Origin: Anaerolineae bacterium | GTDB taxonomy: Bacteria; Chloroflexota; Anaerolineae; Aggregatilineales; Phototrophicaceae | Direction: 5' to 3' | NCBI GenBank assembly: GCA_022841825.1 | Contig: JALHQT010000004.1 | Location: 124,001-188,000, forward strand | Length of the DNA stretch: 64,000 nucleotides | Part shown: positions 1 through 9,849 of the stretch, piece by piece | Position numbering within the stretch: the first letter of the stretch is position 1 | Layout of the letters: each line of letters begins with the position of its first letter | Made by a program: the position numbers and the translations under genes | The notes under the pieces: generated by a model | What the model saw: only the letters and a program-made list of their open reading frames with translations | Databases searched by the model: none | What the model was told of the DNA's origin: nothing

Positions 1-2360
1 GCGAGATCTTCGGCGAGCACTCCACTGTCGGCGCGCATCGCGAGCCACTGAACGAACGCTGCGGTGAAGCCGGGGAGATGTCGCCGGAGCGCCTCCGCTT
101 CAGCAAGCTTCCTGCCACCCGGATCGCGACGCTCCCACGGCGGCACTTCTAACACGAGCATCCGCGAGAGGATCGATGCCTCACCTTCGAGGGTCGTCTC
201 GCCTGTCGAAAGCAGCAGCCCGCGACACGGACGCTCCTGGCGCAGCTTCGCCTCGCGCGTCAGCCGTCCGCGTCCCATTCCGCGTGAGTAGCTTTGCAAG
301 AAGCGGGTGAATGTCCGCTCGTCGGCGTAGCAGGTCTTGTAGTCATCGACCCAGTACAACGCATCCGCCAGCGTGTAGCCCAGCGCCTCGACTGTGTTGA
401 CCGTATCACCCCACTGTGCCGGCGGCGTGTCACGGCTGAACTCACCGTAGAAGCTCGTCATCAGCGCCGCGATCTCGCTCTTGCCGCTGCCTGTGGTGCC
501 GACCAGATGCAGCGCGGGCTTCGGCGCAGCAGTCGGGAAGAAGCGCTGCACCAGCGGGAACAGGGCGAAAGCGATCAGCACCGATGCGTGTTCCGGTGGG
601 AACACAGCAACGGCTGAACGCAGTGCCGCGACCCCCTGCTCCCAGATTGATGGTTTCAGTCCATAATCGCGCAGCCGACTCTCCAGCGCGACCTCCGGCG
701 GTTGCTCAACAGCGCCATTCGCCCCAATGGTCACCCCTGGCGAGACATATGCCCAACAGTTATCGATCTGCGTCCAACCGACAAAGCGATAAGTCTGACG
801 GCGCGGCGCATCCCCCGACAAGCGCAGGATAGCGGGCGCGAGATGCTTGCTCATGCCTGCGCGCGGCGCAAATACCCCGCCTGCCTTGCCCGCAATGTAG
901 CGCGCCAGCGCGTTGGGATCGCCGAACAGCTCATCTGGCGCGTCAATCGTCGTGGTGTAGGTCGGGTGCGTAAGCTGCAAGCGCATCTGGCGCTCGACCT
1001 GCCCATCGTCATCGACCTGCACCCTCCACTCCAGCACCCTCCCTGTCCAGTCGGCGACCGACTGCCGCGATACACCTCGCTCCGTCTCCCGCTCATAGAC
1101 CATGGCACCCTCGCGCTCGACATAGCGCTCCGCACTCTCCACCTGCGGCAGCGATGCCCGGTCGCGCTCCCGCCGCGCTTCGCGATACTGGCGGTCGAGG
1201 TCAGCGATGCGAACACCTTCACCACAGACTGCCTTAAGCTGATGCCGCACCTCCGCCCACGCGACCGGATCAAGCGATGCGCAGGCACGCACGGTCTCCC
1301 CTAGCTGCGCAGAAGTGGGTCGCGTTTGCGACTCACTCATACGCCCATACTGTGCGATAAGATTCTTGACTCCCTCCCGCGCATCCGTGATGCCTTCAGA
1401 GAGCGACGCTATCGGCTCGCGCGGGGGACGATTGTTGGCGCTCTGGATCGTCTTTCGCGCTTCGCCTTCAAGACATCCATCTGCCACATAGCGCGGCACA
1501 AGCTGCCTTTCCGCGTCTGTTTCGGAATAGCCCGCATCGCGCAGTTGGCACGCAGCTGCGAACAATTCGTTATTTCGATGATGTGGCGGCGCACCAGACA
1601 CCAGATAGTCCTCAGTGCGCCTGGGCAGCGGATGATGTCCGTTCCCATTCGGTGTGATGACACTTGCCGTGTGACCCTGCGCAACTCTCGATTGCTTCTC
1701 AAGCCACAAGAACTTCGCCAACGGATAGCGTCGATCCGGATGATGTTCGAGGATGGTCGCGACCGCGCCACCGCGCTCTGGCTTGGTGTTGACGCTGCCC
1801 GGCAAGCGCATGATCGAGGCGACCGATTTGACATACGAGGGATCGCCTCCCAGCCTAAGGAACAAACCGCGCAGGATGCTCGCCGCTCGTTCGCGCGCCA
1901 CAGCATCATCGAGATGCATCGCTTCGGTGAGTAGCCAGTAGGCATGCAGCCCGCCACCACTATCGACGATGGCGGATGGCAGGACATCAAATGCTTGCAA
2001 CCGCGCCAGGGCACCTATCCGTCCCGCCGCATCACCGTCACTGTCGATGTCAAGCCAGACTGCGGGCAGCAGCACCGCCGCTTCTGCGCCGCTCTGCTTG
2101 TCACGACGAGGGCAAGGGGCAAAATAGACACCATAGCCCTGCTGGTTGAGCGCCGCCGCTTGCCCAAACGCTGTCCCCAGCGAGTGCTGGTCATGAACTT
2201 TGCTCCATAGAACGCGCCGATTTTCCGAGACGGGATGGATGCAGCGCAGCTCCAGATAAAGTTCATGCGGCGCATCGGCAAAAAGTGCTTTCAGAAAATC
2301 ACCCACCCCAGCTCCAAACGGTGGGATCTCCTGCTTATGCGGCGATCCGTTGTCTGTCAT
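1..2360 (-). CDS. Primase-helicase (AEP-like primase plus DUF927/D5-like P-loop helicase), C-terminus outside window
   Basis: An uninterrupted reading frame runs leftward from an ATG at 2360 off the window edge, about 786 codons. The N-terminal part shows archaeo-eukaryotic primase hallmarks: WLDIDSDGD near residues 102-110, then VDSGGGLHAYWLL near 132-144 and MRLPGSVNTKP. The C-terminal part has a P-loop, GTTGSGKSE near residue 620, and a Walker B-like LYWVDDYK near 668, after a DUF927-like segment. Proteins of this layout replicate plasmids and phages by priming and unwinding DNA. The start has GAGGA upstream and lies 17 nt after the relaxase stop, so the two are co-transcribed. The role in this element's replication is inferred from the family. 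Confidence 0.85.
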   Translation of the reverse strand, partial: MTDNGSPHKQEIPPFGAGVGDFLKALFADAPHELYLELRCIHPVSENRRVLWSKVHDQHSLGTAFGQAAALNQQGYGVYFAPCPRRDKQSGAEAAVLLPAVWLDIDSDGDAAGRIGALARLQAFDVLPSAIVDSGGGLHAYWLLTEAMHLDDAVARERAASILRGLFLRLGGDPSYVKSVASIMRLPGSVNTKPERGGAVATILEHHPDRRYPLAKFLWLEKQSRVAQGHTASVITPNGNGHHPLPRRTEDYLVSGAPPHHRNNELFAAACQLRDAGYSETDAERQLVPRYVADGCLEGEARKTIQSANNRPPREPIASLSEGITDAREGVKNLIAQYGRMSESQTRPTSAQLGETVRACASLDPVAWAEVRHQLKAVCGEGVRIADLDRQYREARRERDRASLPQVESAERYVEREGAMVYERETERGVSRQSVADWTGRVLEWRVQVDDDGQVERQMRLQLTHPTYTTTIDAPDELFGDPNALARYIAGKAGGVFAPRAGMSKHLAPAILRLSGDAPRRQTYRFVGWTQIDNCWAYVSPGVTIGANGAVEQPPEVALESRLRDYGLKPSIWEQGVAALRSAVAVFPPEHASVLIAFALFPLVQRFFPTAAPKPALHLVGTTGSGKSEIAALMTSFYGEFSRDTPPAQWGDTVNTVEALGYTLADALYWVDDYKTCYADERTFTRFLQSYSRGMGRGRLTREAKLRQERPCRGLLLSTGETTLEGEASILSRMLVLEVPPWERRDPGGRKLAEAEALRRHLPGFTAAFVQWLAMRADSGVLAEDL

Positions 2361-2379
2361 GGTGTCACTGTCCTCAGCA

Positions 2380-3363
2380 TCACAAATCAATCTCGAAGGC
2401 GATGGCTGGCGGCGAGATCGGTTCGATACTCCGCACCCATGTCGTCCGTTCGGCTGCGTTCATCTTCCGAAAGTGTTCAACGTCTTCCGCCCAAACCTCG
2501 ACGTCGCGCTTCATTAACTCGCCGAGGTAGCGCGCGATCAGGTTTGCTTCATCTGGCGGCAGGCGCGCGATGAGCGACCGGAAACGCACTTCACGACGGA
2601 TATCCCCATCGCCCTCGTCAAAGTAGCCATAAATGCCAACGTCGGATGTCTCCTCGTCGCGAATGCGCGTGCCGCTCCACACTTGCCCGATCTCTGGCAG
2701 GTCGCCATGCGCAGGTTCGTCGATGACTGAGCGCTCCTGCTCCCGTGCCGCTTCCAGTGTGTCAATACGCTGCTCCCAGTCACGCCCAACATAGTGTTCC
2801 ATCAGCGCGCTCATGCGATCCTGGGTGATGCTGTGCAGCATCTCAATGTGATTGACCGCCTTGTTGCGGCTGAAGTAGAGTGGCTTGCGAATGCCCTCAT
2901 CTGGGTCGTAATATGTCCCCGGCAGCACGATATGCATATGAGGATTGTGCTGACCTGGCATCTGCTCGTCGTCGGTCAGGCGATGGTGCAGGACGGCGCT
3001 CCATTCGACACCGTTGTCGATCCCGCGCACATCGAAGAAGTCTTCGACCGTCCGCTCAGTTAGCGCGCGCACAAATTGCTCACGCTTCTTTTCCGGCACG
3101 AGCGCGACCAGGTCGGGGTTGGGATTGATGACGAGCGAGAACATCACCACATGCTCACTGGCGTATGCCGAGCAGTGGTCGGCGACTTCCTTCACGCTCC
3201 GCCCCATGCCATGATCCGTCCAGCGATCCACGCCGCGCACAAATCGCGCTTTCTCGTCGCGGCTCTCGCGATATGTGAGGTAACGCATCAGGTTCTTCAT
3301 CTGGCGCTCGCCGCCCGGCTTCTTGTATTGCACATTGGCGACACACATCTGTTTGCGATCCAT
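2380..3363 (-). CDS. HUH relaxase (mobilisation protein)
   Basis: This 327-aa protein carries the HUH metal-binding motif H-N-P-H-M-H at residues 139-144, preceded by LHHRLTDDEQMPGQ, as in MobA/MobL-type relaxases. Candidate catalytic tyrosines lie near the N-terminus in RYLTYRE (Tyr28, Tyr31). Such enzymes nick the transferred strand at oriT and stay covalently attached during transfer. The start codon overlaps the stop of the upstream MobC-like gene by one base (TGATG), which indicates translational coupling. The primase-helicase follows. The protein is shorter than many relaxases and has no helicase domain. The oriT itself was not located. Confidence 0.75.
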   Translation of the reverse strand: MDRKQMCVANVQYKKPGGERQMKNLMRYLTYRESRDEKARFVRGVDRWTDHGMGRSVKEVADHCSAYASEHVVMFSLVINPNPDLVALVPEKKREQFVRALTERTVEDFFDVRGIDNGVEWSAVLHHRLTDDEQMPGQHNPHMHIVLPGTYYDPDEGIRKPLYFSRNKAVNHIEMLHSITQDRMSALMEHYVGRDWEQRIDTLEAAREQERSVIDEPAHGDLPEIGQVWSGTRIRDEETSDVGIYGYFDEGDGDIRREVRFRSLIARLPPDEANLIARYLGELMKRDVEVWAEDVEHFRKMNAAERTTWVRSIEPISPPAIAFEIDL

Positions 3364-3695
3364 CAGCCGCCCTCCCGTTTCTTGCGGAAGAAGGCGACCA
3401 ACTGCTCCAACAGCTCTGCCTGTTCGCGAAGCTGACCTTCGAGCGCCAACAGCCGTTCCTCGACCGCCTCGAAGCGCCCTTCCAGCTTACGGGTGATGGC
3501 AGCGCGTGTGCCGGGGATGTCGTCCTGCTGGGCGATGAACAGGTTGACCGCCGTGCGCAGCACATCCGCCATCGAGGTCATCTGCCCCGTTCTCGCCCGC
3601 GCGCGCAGAATGTCTTCCAGCCGCCGCCGCTGCTCGGCAGTTACACCGACGGCGATACGCTCGCCATACTGCCGCGCCTTACGTGTCTTGCTCAT
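3363..3695 (-). CDS. MobC-like mobilisation accessory protein
   Basis: A 110-aa basic protein with a ribbon-helix-helix-like N-terminal half (residues about 10-55, IAVGVTAEQRRRLEDILRAR) followed by a helix rich in heptad-like Glu/Leu (about 70-105) that may be a coiled coil. Position directly upstream of the relaxase with a 1-nt overlap is typical of MobC-type relaxosome accessory proteins that bind oriT. Its own 5' end overlaps the HU-like gene by 17 nt. The family call rests on size, composition and context rather than a diagnostic motif. Confidence 0.6.
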   Translation of the reverse strand: MSKTRKARQYGERIAVGVTAEQRRRLEDILRARARTGQMTSMADVLRTAVNLFIAQQDDIPGTRAAITRKLEGRFEAVEERLLALEGQLREQAELLEQLVAFFRKKREGG

Positions 3696-3963
3696 CGTCC
3701 TCTGCCTCCAGCTTCTCGCGCAGTGCTCCGCTCAGGCGATAGCGCCCGTAGACCCGTCGCAGCCGCCCCTGCACTGCGCCGCCCGCCTGGACGTCCTGCA
3801 TCTCGATCCGCAGCGTCCCGATGCCGGGGATCTGCGCCACCTCGCCTTGCAGCAGTTCCACACACCACAGCTCGGCGGCGACCTCCAGCACGTCTGCGAC
3901 CTGACCTGTTGTCATGAACGGCAGCCTGCGGGCGATGGCGTAGATCAGTTTTCGCTTCGTCAT
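3679..3963 (-). CDS. HU/IHF-like DNA-bending protein
   Basis: The 94-aa product begins MTKRKLIYAIARRLPF and continues with QVADVLEVAAELWCVELLQGEVAQIPGIGTLRI, the helical dimerisation core and first strand pattern of HU/IHF proteins. The ATG at 3963 is preceded by AGGAG at good spacing; a longer frame upstream lacks this support. Its start overlaps the stop of the upstream 100-aa ORF as ATGA. HU-like proteins bend DNA and can assist relaxosome, replication or recombination complexes. Placement among mobilisation genes suggests a dedicated architectural role. The usual HU arm with the conserved proline is hard to see. Confidence 0.65.
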   Translation of the reverse strand: MTKRKLIYAIARRLPFMTTGQVADVLEVAAELWCVELLQGEVAQIPGIGTLRIEMQDVQAGGAVQGRLRRVYGRYRLSGALREKLEAEDDEQDT

Positions 3964-4262
3964 GCTCGTCTCTCCTCTTGCTGCACGCGCAATCGCAATC
4001 GGCGAGGCGGGTGCGTCCTGTAGTCGCGGTCGTCCGTGACGAGCGGCACATGCGCACCTCGGTGCGGCTGTGCCGTTGCAGCGCGCCGCGTGCGCTGCTT
4101 CAAGCCCCTCCGGCGCGTGAGGAGCCAGCATTTAGCTGGCTTGCGTCGGGGGGCATACAAATCTTCTTGCGTAAGCAGCGGCTCTTGCTGCCCCCTGACG
4201 CGGTACAGCGGCATCGCCACAGCGCAAAACGGCATCACACGGAAACGCCGCCTCTTCACCAT
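3960..4262 (-). CDS. Small basic protein of unknown function
   Basis: A 100-aa, strongly basic ORF with no recognisable domain. It is called as a gene because both ends are fitted to neighbours: its ATG overlaps the end of the ParR-like gene (AAATGGTGA) and its TGA overlaps the next start (ATGA). Such end-to-end overlaps are typical of coupled operon genes. Composition is rich in Arg, with QQEPLLTQEDLYAPRRKP in the first half. It could instead be a chance frame spanning a gap between the ParR-like and HU-like genes. Confidence 0.45.
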   Translation of the reverse strand: MVKRRRFRVMPFCAVAMPLYRVRGQQEPLLTQEDLYAPRRKPAKCWLLTRRRGLKQRTRRAATAQPHRGAHVPLVTDDRDYRTHPPRRLRLRVQQEERRA

Positions 4263-4663
4263 TTTGCTCGGCGTGTACGTTCCGCGCGTCGTGCCGCTGC
4301 ATCGTCTGGAACATCGTTGAGAGACGCCTGAACGCCATGATTTGCCGCGCCTTGCGTCCCTTGAATTACCGCCATCTGTGCCATCAGCCGCTCCAGATAA
4401 CCGGGCAGATCGAGCATCGCTGTGCGTGTCCAGGCGGCATCCTCGACAAGCTGGGCGAAATGGCGTGGATCGAACGGCTGCGGCTGCGAGCGTGGGTACA
4501 CTGGATAAAAGCTGCCGTTATGCCGCTCGATATAGTCGCGCATCATGTCCTTCATGATGGCGCTGCGGCTCCCGCGCGGCAGACTCTCCCACCAGCTGAT
4601 CAGGTCACTGTCTTCGCTGTAGGTCAGCTTGGCGCTCACTGTCGCTCGTCGCTGCTTTGCCAT
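4256..4663 (-). CDS. ParR-like ribbon-helix-helix partition adaptor
   Basis: This 135-aa protein has an N-terminal RHH-like segment (residues 1-55: TVSAKLTYSEDSDLISWWESLPRGSRSAIMKDMMRDYIE), followed by a longer, partly disordered C-terminal region rich in Ala and Arg. It lies 59 nt downstream of the ParM-like gene, the normal parM-parR order. In type II partition systems the RHH protein binds centromere repeats and caps actin-like filaments through its C-terminus. No obvious centromere iterons were seen next to it. The function is inferred from size, fold and position. Confidence 0.55.
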   Translation of the reverse strand: MAKQRRATVSAKLTYSEDSDLISWWESLPRGSRSAIMKDMMRDYIERHNGSFYPVYPRSQPQPFDPRHFAQLVEDAAWTRTAMLDLPGYLERLMAQMAVIQGTQGAANHGVQASLNDVPDDAAARRAERTRRAKW

Positions 4664-4722
4664 CGTCTCCCTCCTTGCCGCATGTCCGAATCAGCCCGAA
4701 TCCCGTCCGAAATATGCCGACA

Positions 4723-5778
4723 TCACCGCTGCAATTCGGTGATAGCAAAACGGGCGTAGTTCAGGTAGCCGCGAGCGTTGGCGAGCTGCGCCCCCTCGAC
4801 AACCACCGTCTGTGGATAGGCACCGCGTACATCCTGCGCCACGAGTGACGCCCCGCCGCCCGACAGGTAGACCACATCAACCGTCGTGCCGCGCTGCCAC
4901 TTCTGACTTAACAGCCCCATCGTCGCGCTGCGCAGCGGCATCAGGGCATCCTGCACCTCGCTGCGATAATCGACCGCCTGACCATTGGCGTAGAAGATGC
5001 CGGAGCGCAGCGTTTCCTCGACAAACTTGAAGGGGATCTTCTCGCGGTAGTTGCGCTCCAGCAATTCCTCGATCCGTTCGTGTGCGGTATAGACGCCGCT
5101 CTCGACGCTGCCGCTTTCCGAGTCCACATACTCCCCTTCATCGTCCAGCGCAAGATCGACCGTGTAGGTCCCGACGTCGACCACGCCCGTGCGGCGGTAC
5201 TGGTGCTGGCGGTTGATCTCGCCGCGCTCGGTCAGCGTGTGGGCATAGATCGTGCCGTACGGCTGCGGCATGACCATGACATCGACAATGTTGGCGATGA
5301 AGTCGGCGGTATCGGTGCAGACACGATGCTGCCCCAGCAGTGTTTGCTTGAGGGACGCGGTATCGCGGAGATGATCGGTCGGCAATCCGGTCGCGATGCG
5401 AACATGGATGGCATCGCGGCTGGTATTGCCCGCCAGCAGCTTACCGAGCGCGACCTTTGCCAGACGCAAGCGAAATGCGTTGCCGATCTCTTCCTCGTTG
5501 GCGGTGCGTCCACGCAGACGCAGCAGCTCGCCGGGTGGGGTGTGCGTGAGCGCTAAATCGCCGACAAACCAGCCGCCCTGGTCATCGAAGAGCTGGTCCC
5601 CGGGATGGCGGCGCGCGATCTCGTCACTCTGAAACTTGATGTCACGGGCATGTCCCATCACCGATGGAAAGCGCAGTGTCTGCCCATCGGTGACCGCTTT
5701 TACGACGCCATAACCGATGTCGAGCGCCAGCGTGAGGATGCTATCAGGGGCAATCCGTGAGGTGTTACGCTTGCTCAT
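4723..5778 (-). CDS. Actin-like ATPase of the ParM/Alp type
   Basis: The 351-aa protein shows the actin/Hsp70 nucleotide-binding signature set: phosphate-1 LALDIGYGVVKAV at about 17-29, phosphate-2 GVVDVGTYTVDLAL at about 198-211, and the adenosine motif VYLSGGGASLV at about 303-313. This combination and size fit plasmid-segregating actin-like proteins (ParM, archaeal-type ParM, Alp) rather than MreB or FtsA. Such proteins polymerise with ATP and push DNA copies apart. The gene start overlaps the upstream RHH-like gene by 14 nt and the ParR-like gene follows. Presence on a chromosomally integrated element suggests that the excised form is maintained as a replicon. Confidence 0.8.
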   Translation of the reverse strand: MSKRNTSRIAPDSILTLALDIGYGVVKAVTDGQTLRFPSVMGHARDIKFQSDEIARRHPGDQLFDDQGGWFVGDLALTHTPPGELLRLRGRTANEEEIGNAFRLRLAKVALGKLLAGNTSRDAIHVRIATGLPTDHLRDTASLKQTLLGQHRVCTDTADFIANIVDVMVMPQPYGTIYAHTLTERGEINRQHQYRRTGVVDVGTYTVDLALDDEGEYVDSESGSVESGVYTAHERIEELLERNYREKIPFKFVEETLRSGIFYANGQAVDYRSEVQDALMPLRSATMGLLSQKWQRGTTVDVVYLSGGGASLVAQDVRGAYPQTVVVEGAQLANARGYLNYARFAITELQR

Positions 5779-5971
5779 GAGGCTCCTCTTTCGATGCGAG
5801 AGCGGTTGTGAAAGCAGGTTGCATGTGCGACTCTTGCAGCAGGCGGTTGTCCAGCGCCTGACGGATCAGCACGCCCGCTCGTCTTCGCTTGAGCGCCACC
5901 TTCAACGCCTGATAGATCGCCGCTTCGCGCGGCTCGTCCAGATTGAGGGTGAACTCGATACGCTTGATCAC
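5765..5971 (-). CDS. Small RHH-like protein upstream of the ParM-like gene
   Basis: A 68-aa protein starting at GTG 5971 with AAAGGAG upstream. Residues 1-48 (IKRIEFTLNLDEPREAAIYQ...) look like a strand followed by two helices, as in ribbon-helix-helix DNA-binding proteins. Its 3' end overlaps the ParM-like start by 14 nt, so the two are probably co-translated. It could regulate the partition operon or be a second centromere-binding factor. No specific family is recognised. Confidence 0.55.
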   Translation of the reverse strand: MIKRIEFTLNLDEPREAAIYQALKVALKRRRAGVLIRQALDNRLLQESHMQPAFTTALASKEEPHEQA

Positions 5972-6028
5972 GGCTATGACTCCTTTACGGACTGAATACG
6001 GAATACTCTGCGAAAAAAGAGAGGCGCA

Positions 6029-6253
6029 CTACTCTGCCCGACTCAATAACGGCGGTGTCTCGACTTCTTCACCTTCATCATCGGTATCGGTAGTTCTTGT
6101 TTGCGCTGCTTCCATCCCAGCACGGATAAGCTGCGCCAGCAGGGTGGTGCTTGCACCCAGCGCCTCATGCACATTTGCAAAGCGCCAGCAGGACGGATCA
6201 TTGCCAACTTTCATTGGGATTAACTTGGGCTGCCGCCCATGTCGCCTTGCCAT
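6029..6253 (-). CDS. Small hypothetical protein, first gene of the leftward operon
   Basis: The 74-aa frame starts at ATG 6253 with GGAG upstream; an extension to 6337 would cross the dyad repeats. It begins MARRHGRQPKLIPMKVG, has a short helical segment (HEALGASTTLLAQLIRAGMEAA) and ends with a very acidic stretch (TDDEGEEVETPP). No family is recognised. As the first gene after the divergent regulatory region it would be the gene most directly controlled from there. Confidence 0.5.
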   Translation of the reverse strand: MARRHGRQPKLIPMKVGNDPSCWRFANVHEALGASTTLLAQLIRAGMEAAQTRTTDTDDEGEEVETPPLLSRAE

Positions 6254-6276
6254 GGTAGCTCCACAAATTACGTAAG

Positions 6277-6344
6277 TCGTACTCTGGTACGAGTTCGATC
6301 CAAGAAAAAAGGCACCCCTGAAGATATCTCGTACCAAAATACGA
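6277..6344. promoter_or_regulatory. Pair of 16-bp operator-like dyads
   Basis: Two sites match the same pattern. TCGTACTCTGGTACGA at 6277-6292 is a perfect dyad with a 4-nt centre. TCGTACCAAAATACGA at 6329-6344 keeps the same left arm and five of the six right-arm bases. Their centres are 52 bp apart, about five helical turns. A further small palindrome, ACGATAATCGT, follows at 6341-6351. They lie between the leftward partition/mobilisation operon and the rightward XRE gene, so they are good candidates for binding sites of that regulator or of an RHH protein of the element. Confidence 0.55.
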
Positions 6345-6422
6345 TAATCGTGCCATGATGCAAAGTATATGGCATTACTCTACGTTGTCAAGCGGCAGAG
6401 AACAGACGCAGTCAGCTTCAGG

Positions 6423-6428
6423 TATAAT
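6423..6428 (+). promoter_or_regulatory. Consensus -10 box upstream of the XRE gene
   Basis: TATAAT lies 41 bp before the XRE start codon. No well-placed -35 was found; TTGTCA at 6385-6390 is too far upstream. If used, this promoter would give a leader of about 35 nt containing the AAGGA ribosome site. Confidence 0.35.
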
Positions 6429-6469
6429 CAGGGTAAAGACTGTTGACATCGTCGTAAGGACTTAGTCGC

Positions 6470-7111
6470 ATGGCAAATATCCCACCTAGCCTGGGAGCAT
6501 TTGTTGCTGACCTCATGGAGAAGCATCAACATAGTAATGTGTCACTGGCAGCCGCTGCCGGTGTCTCAGAGGGTGTCATTCGTAATCTCCTCAAGCATGG
6601 AATTGATTTGCGTGCGAAAGACCCTGATCCGCGCACGCTCCGGCTGGTTGCTGATGCGCTGGATGTGGACGCCGTTATGTTGTTTCGCCTGGCCGGTTAT
6701 GTTTCCCCGCAAGCAAATGCAAATTCGGTGCGAGCAGAGTATCTTGCAGATGTTTTTGACGAGCTTCCGCCAGAAAAGCAAGATGCTGTGATGGGTGTTC
6801 TTGAAGCGATGACCGAGAGCTATACCCGTAAAGAGATTATCCATGCCATGCGTGAAGAGCCTTATAATCCGTTGGCGGGTTTTGATCTGCGGAATCCAGG
6901 GCTGACTCGCATGATAGCAAACAAACTCATCATCAACTATCAGATGGAGGCACCGCTAGAGTCAAATCGCATCGAACCAGATGCCATGGTTTTTGGCTAT
7001 CGATGGAAAGATTTCCCACTCACGGTCCAGGAACGCGTGAAAGCACTCATTGAACACAAACTGTCGCTGCAATATGACCCAACGATGGTTGACCCGGAAT
7101 GGCGACGCTAG
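6470..7111 (+). CDS. XRE-family helix-turn-helix regulator
   Basis: The 213-aa protein has an N-terminal HTH of the Cro/C1 type: SLAAAAGVSEGVIRNLLKHG at about residues 25-44, then PRTLRLVADALDVDAVMLFRLAGY to about 76. The remaining 135 residues are a less familiar, mostly helical region that may sense or oligomerise. The ATG has AAGGA ten bases upstream. It is divergent from the partition/mobilisation operon and faces the dyad operators, so it is likely the element's control protein. The local base composition is visibly more AT-rich than the flanking chromosome. Confidence 0.75.
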   Translation: MANIPPSLGAFVADLMEKHQHSNVSLAAAAGVSEGVIRNLLKHGIDLRAKDPDPRTLRLVADALDVDAVMLFRLAGYVSPQANANSVRAEYLADVFDELPPEKQDAVMGVLEAMTESYTRKEIIHAMREEPYNPLAGFDLRNPGLTRMIANKLIINYQMEAPLESNRIEPDAMVFGYRWKDFPLTVQERVKALIEHKLSLQYDPTMVDPEWRR

Positions 7112-7146
7112 TATAAAGTAGATTAGATGTTCTGATGGAGTGGCGC

Positions 7147-7566
7147 ATGAGCGATTACGTGCTTTCAATTCCCGATAAGCTGTATGAAAAAGCGCGACGG
7201 GTCGCGCAACAGACGTCACAGCAGGTTGATGAAGTCATCCGCGCCAAACTGGAAGATGCGCTTGACGAACCTGTCTTTGATCTGCCAAATGATGAAAAGG
7301 AAGAACTGAAGGCGATGGCGTATCTGTCCGATGATACGCTCTGGACAATTGCCCGGGAACAGATGCCCAAAGCTGTTCAGGAACACATGTCGGTATTGAT
7401 GACCGGAAACACGCGTGGAACGATCACCAGCAATGAATATTCGGAACTAAGCGAGTTGGTAGAGCGTGGAAATCGGCTGACCCTCCGCAAAGCTCAAGCC
7501 ATGAAGTATCTCATCGATCGTGGTTACAAGGTTACTATGGATGACCTTAAACCTGCTGATGAGTAG
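7147..7566 (+). CDS. Small DNA-binding/antitoxin-like protein paired with HNH nuclease
   Basis: The product is 139 aa from ATG 7147, which has GGAG seven bases upstream; an ATG at 7135 is possible. The N-terminus (DYVLSIPDKLYEKARRVAQQTSQQVDEVIRAKLEDAL) resembles the ribbon-helix-helix-like head of antitoxins. The C-terminal half (SNEYSELSELVERGNRLTLRKAQAMKYLIDRGY) is helical. Its 3' end overlaps the HNH gene by 8 nt. Small protein plus HNH endonuclease pairs of this kind are, as I recall, common accessory cassettes in cyanobacteria and Chloroflexota. Toxin-antitoxin behaviour is only an inference. Confidence 0.6.
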   Translation: MSDYVLSIPDKLYEKARRVAQQTSQQVDEVIRAKLEDALDEPVFDLPNDEKEELKAMAYLSDDTLWTIAREQMPKAVQEHMSVLMTGNTRGTITSNEYSELSELVERGNRLTLRKAQAMKYLIDRGYKVTMDDLKPADE

Positions 7567-7975
7567 CGATCTCTCCTGGGCGGAACTTGTACGTCGCGTC
7601 CATCAGCGTGCACGTTTTCAGTGTGAGTACTGTCAGACCGCACAGCGGATTACCGGACAGGCAATGCATGTTGACCATATTGACCCTGATGGGGAGGATG
7701 TGCTTGACAATCTTTGTCTAGCCTGCGCCAACTGCAACCTGAGCAAAGCGCAGGCAACTTCCGCACCTGACCCAGAGACTGGGCAAACTATTCCTCTCTT
7801 CAGCCCAAGTACACAGGTATGGTCAGAACATTTTGAGTGGACGCCCGACGGAACAAGGCTCAATGGTCGCACGCCGACCGGAAGAGCCACCATTGAACGT
7901 CTGAAAATGAACCAGGATCGTGTTGTGGATGCGCGAGTAATCTGGGTTTTCGCGGGTTTACATCCTCCCAAGTAG
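7559..7975 (+). CDS. HNH endonuclease
   Basis: The 138-aa protein starts at ATG 7559 inside the end of the preceding gene. It has the HNH core with two zinc knuckles: CEYC, then HVDHIDPDGEDVLDNL, then CLACANCNLSKA. The DH pair supplies the catalytic histidine and the last N/H-like position is Asn. The C-terminal region (FSPSTQVWSEHFEWTPDG...GRTPTGRATIERLKMN) matches the tail common in small cyanobacterial-type HNH proteins. It probably cuts DNA; whether it acts in defence, homing or as a toxin cannot be told from sequence. Confidence 0.75.
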   Translation: MSSDLSWAELVRRVHQRARFQCEYCQTAQRITGQAMHVDHIDPDGEDVLDNLCLACANCNLSKAQATSAPDPETGQTIPLFSPSTQVWSEHFEWTPDGTRLNGRTPTGRATIERLKMNQDRVVDARVIWVFAGLHPPK

Positions 7976-8000
7976 TGCTGGCTTCTCACAAAGGCGTCTT

Positions 8001-9787
<1,787 letters not shown>

Positions 9788-9849
9788 TTGATAACGTTCA
9801 TTGTAGCCTTGCCATTAGGTGTGTCAAGGCACAATCTAGGGGCGGATGA

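Noticed and set aside
4132-4338. 68-aa minus-strand frame in the mobilisation operon
   Set aside because: It overlaps the ParR-like and 100-aa frames without a ribosome site; the 100-aa frame fits the operon overlaps better.
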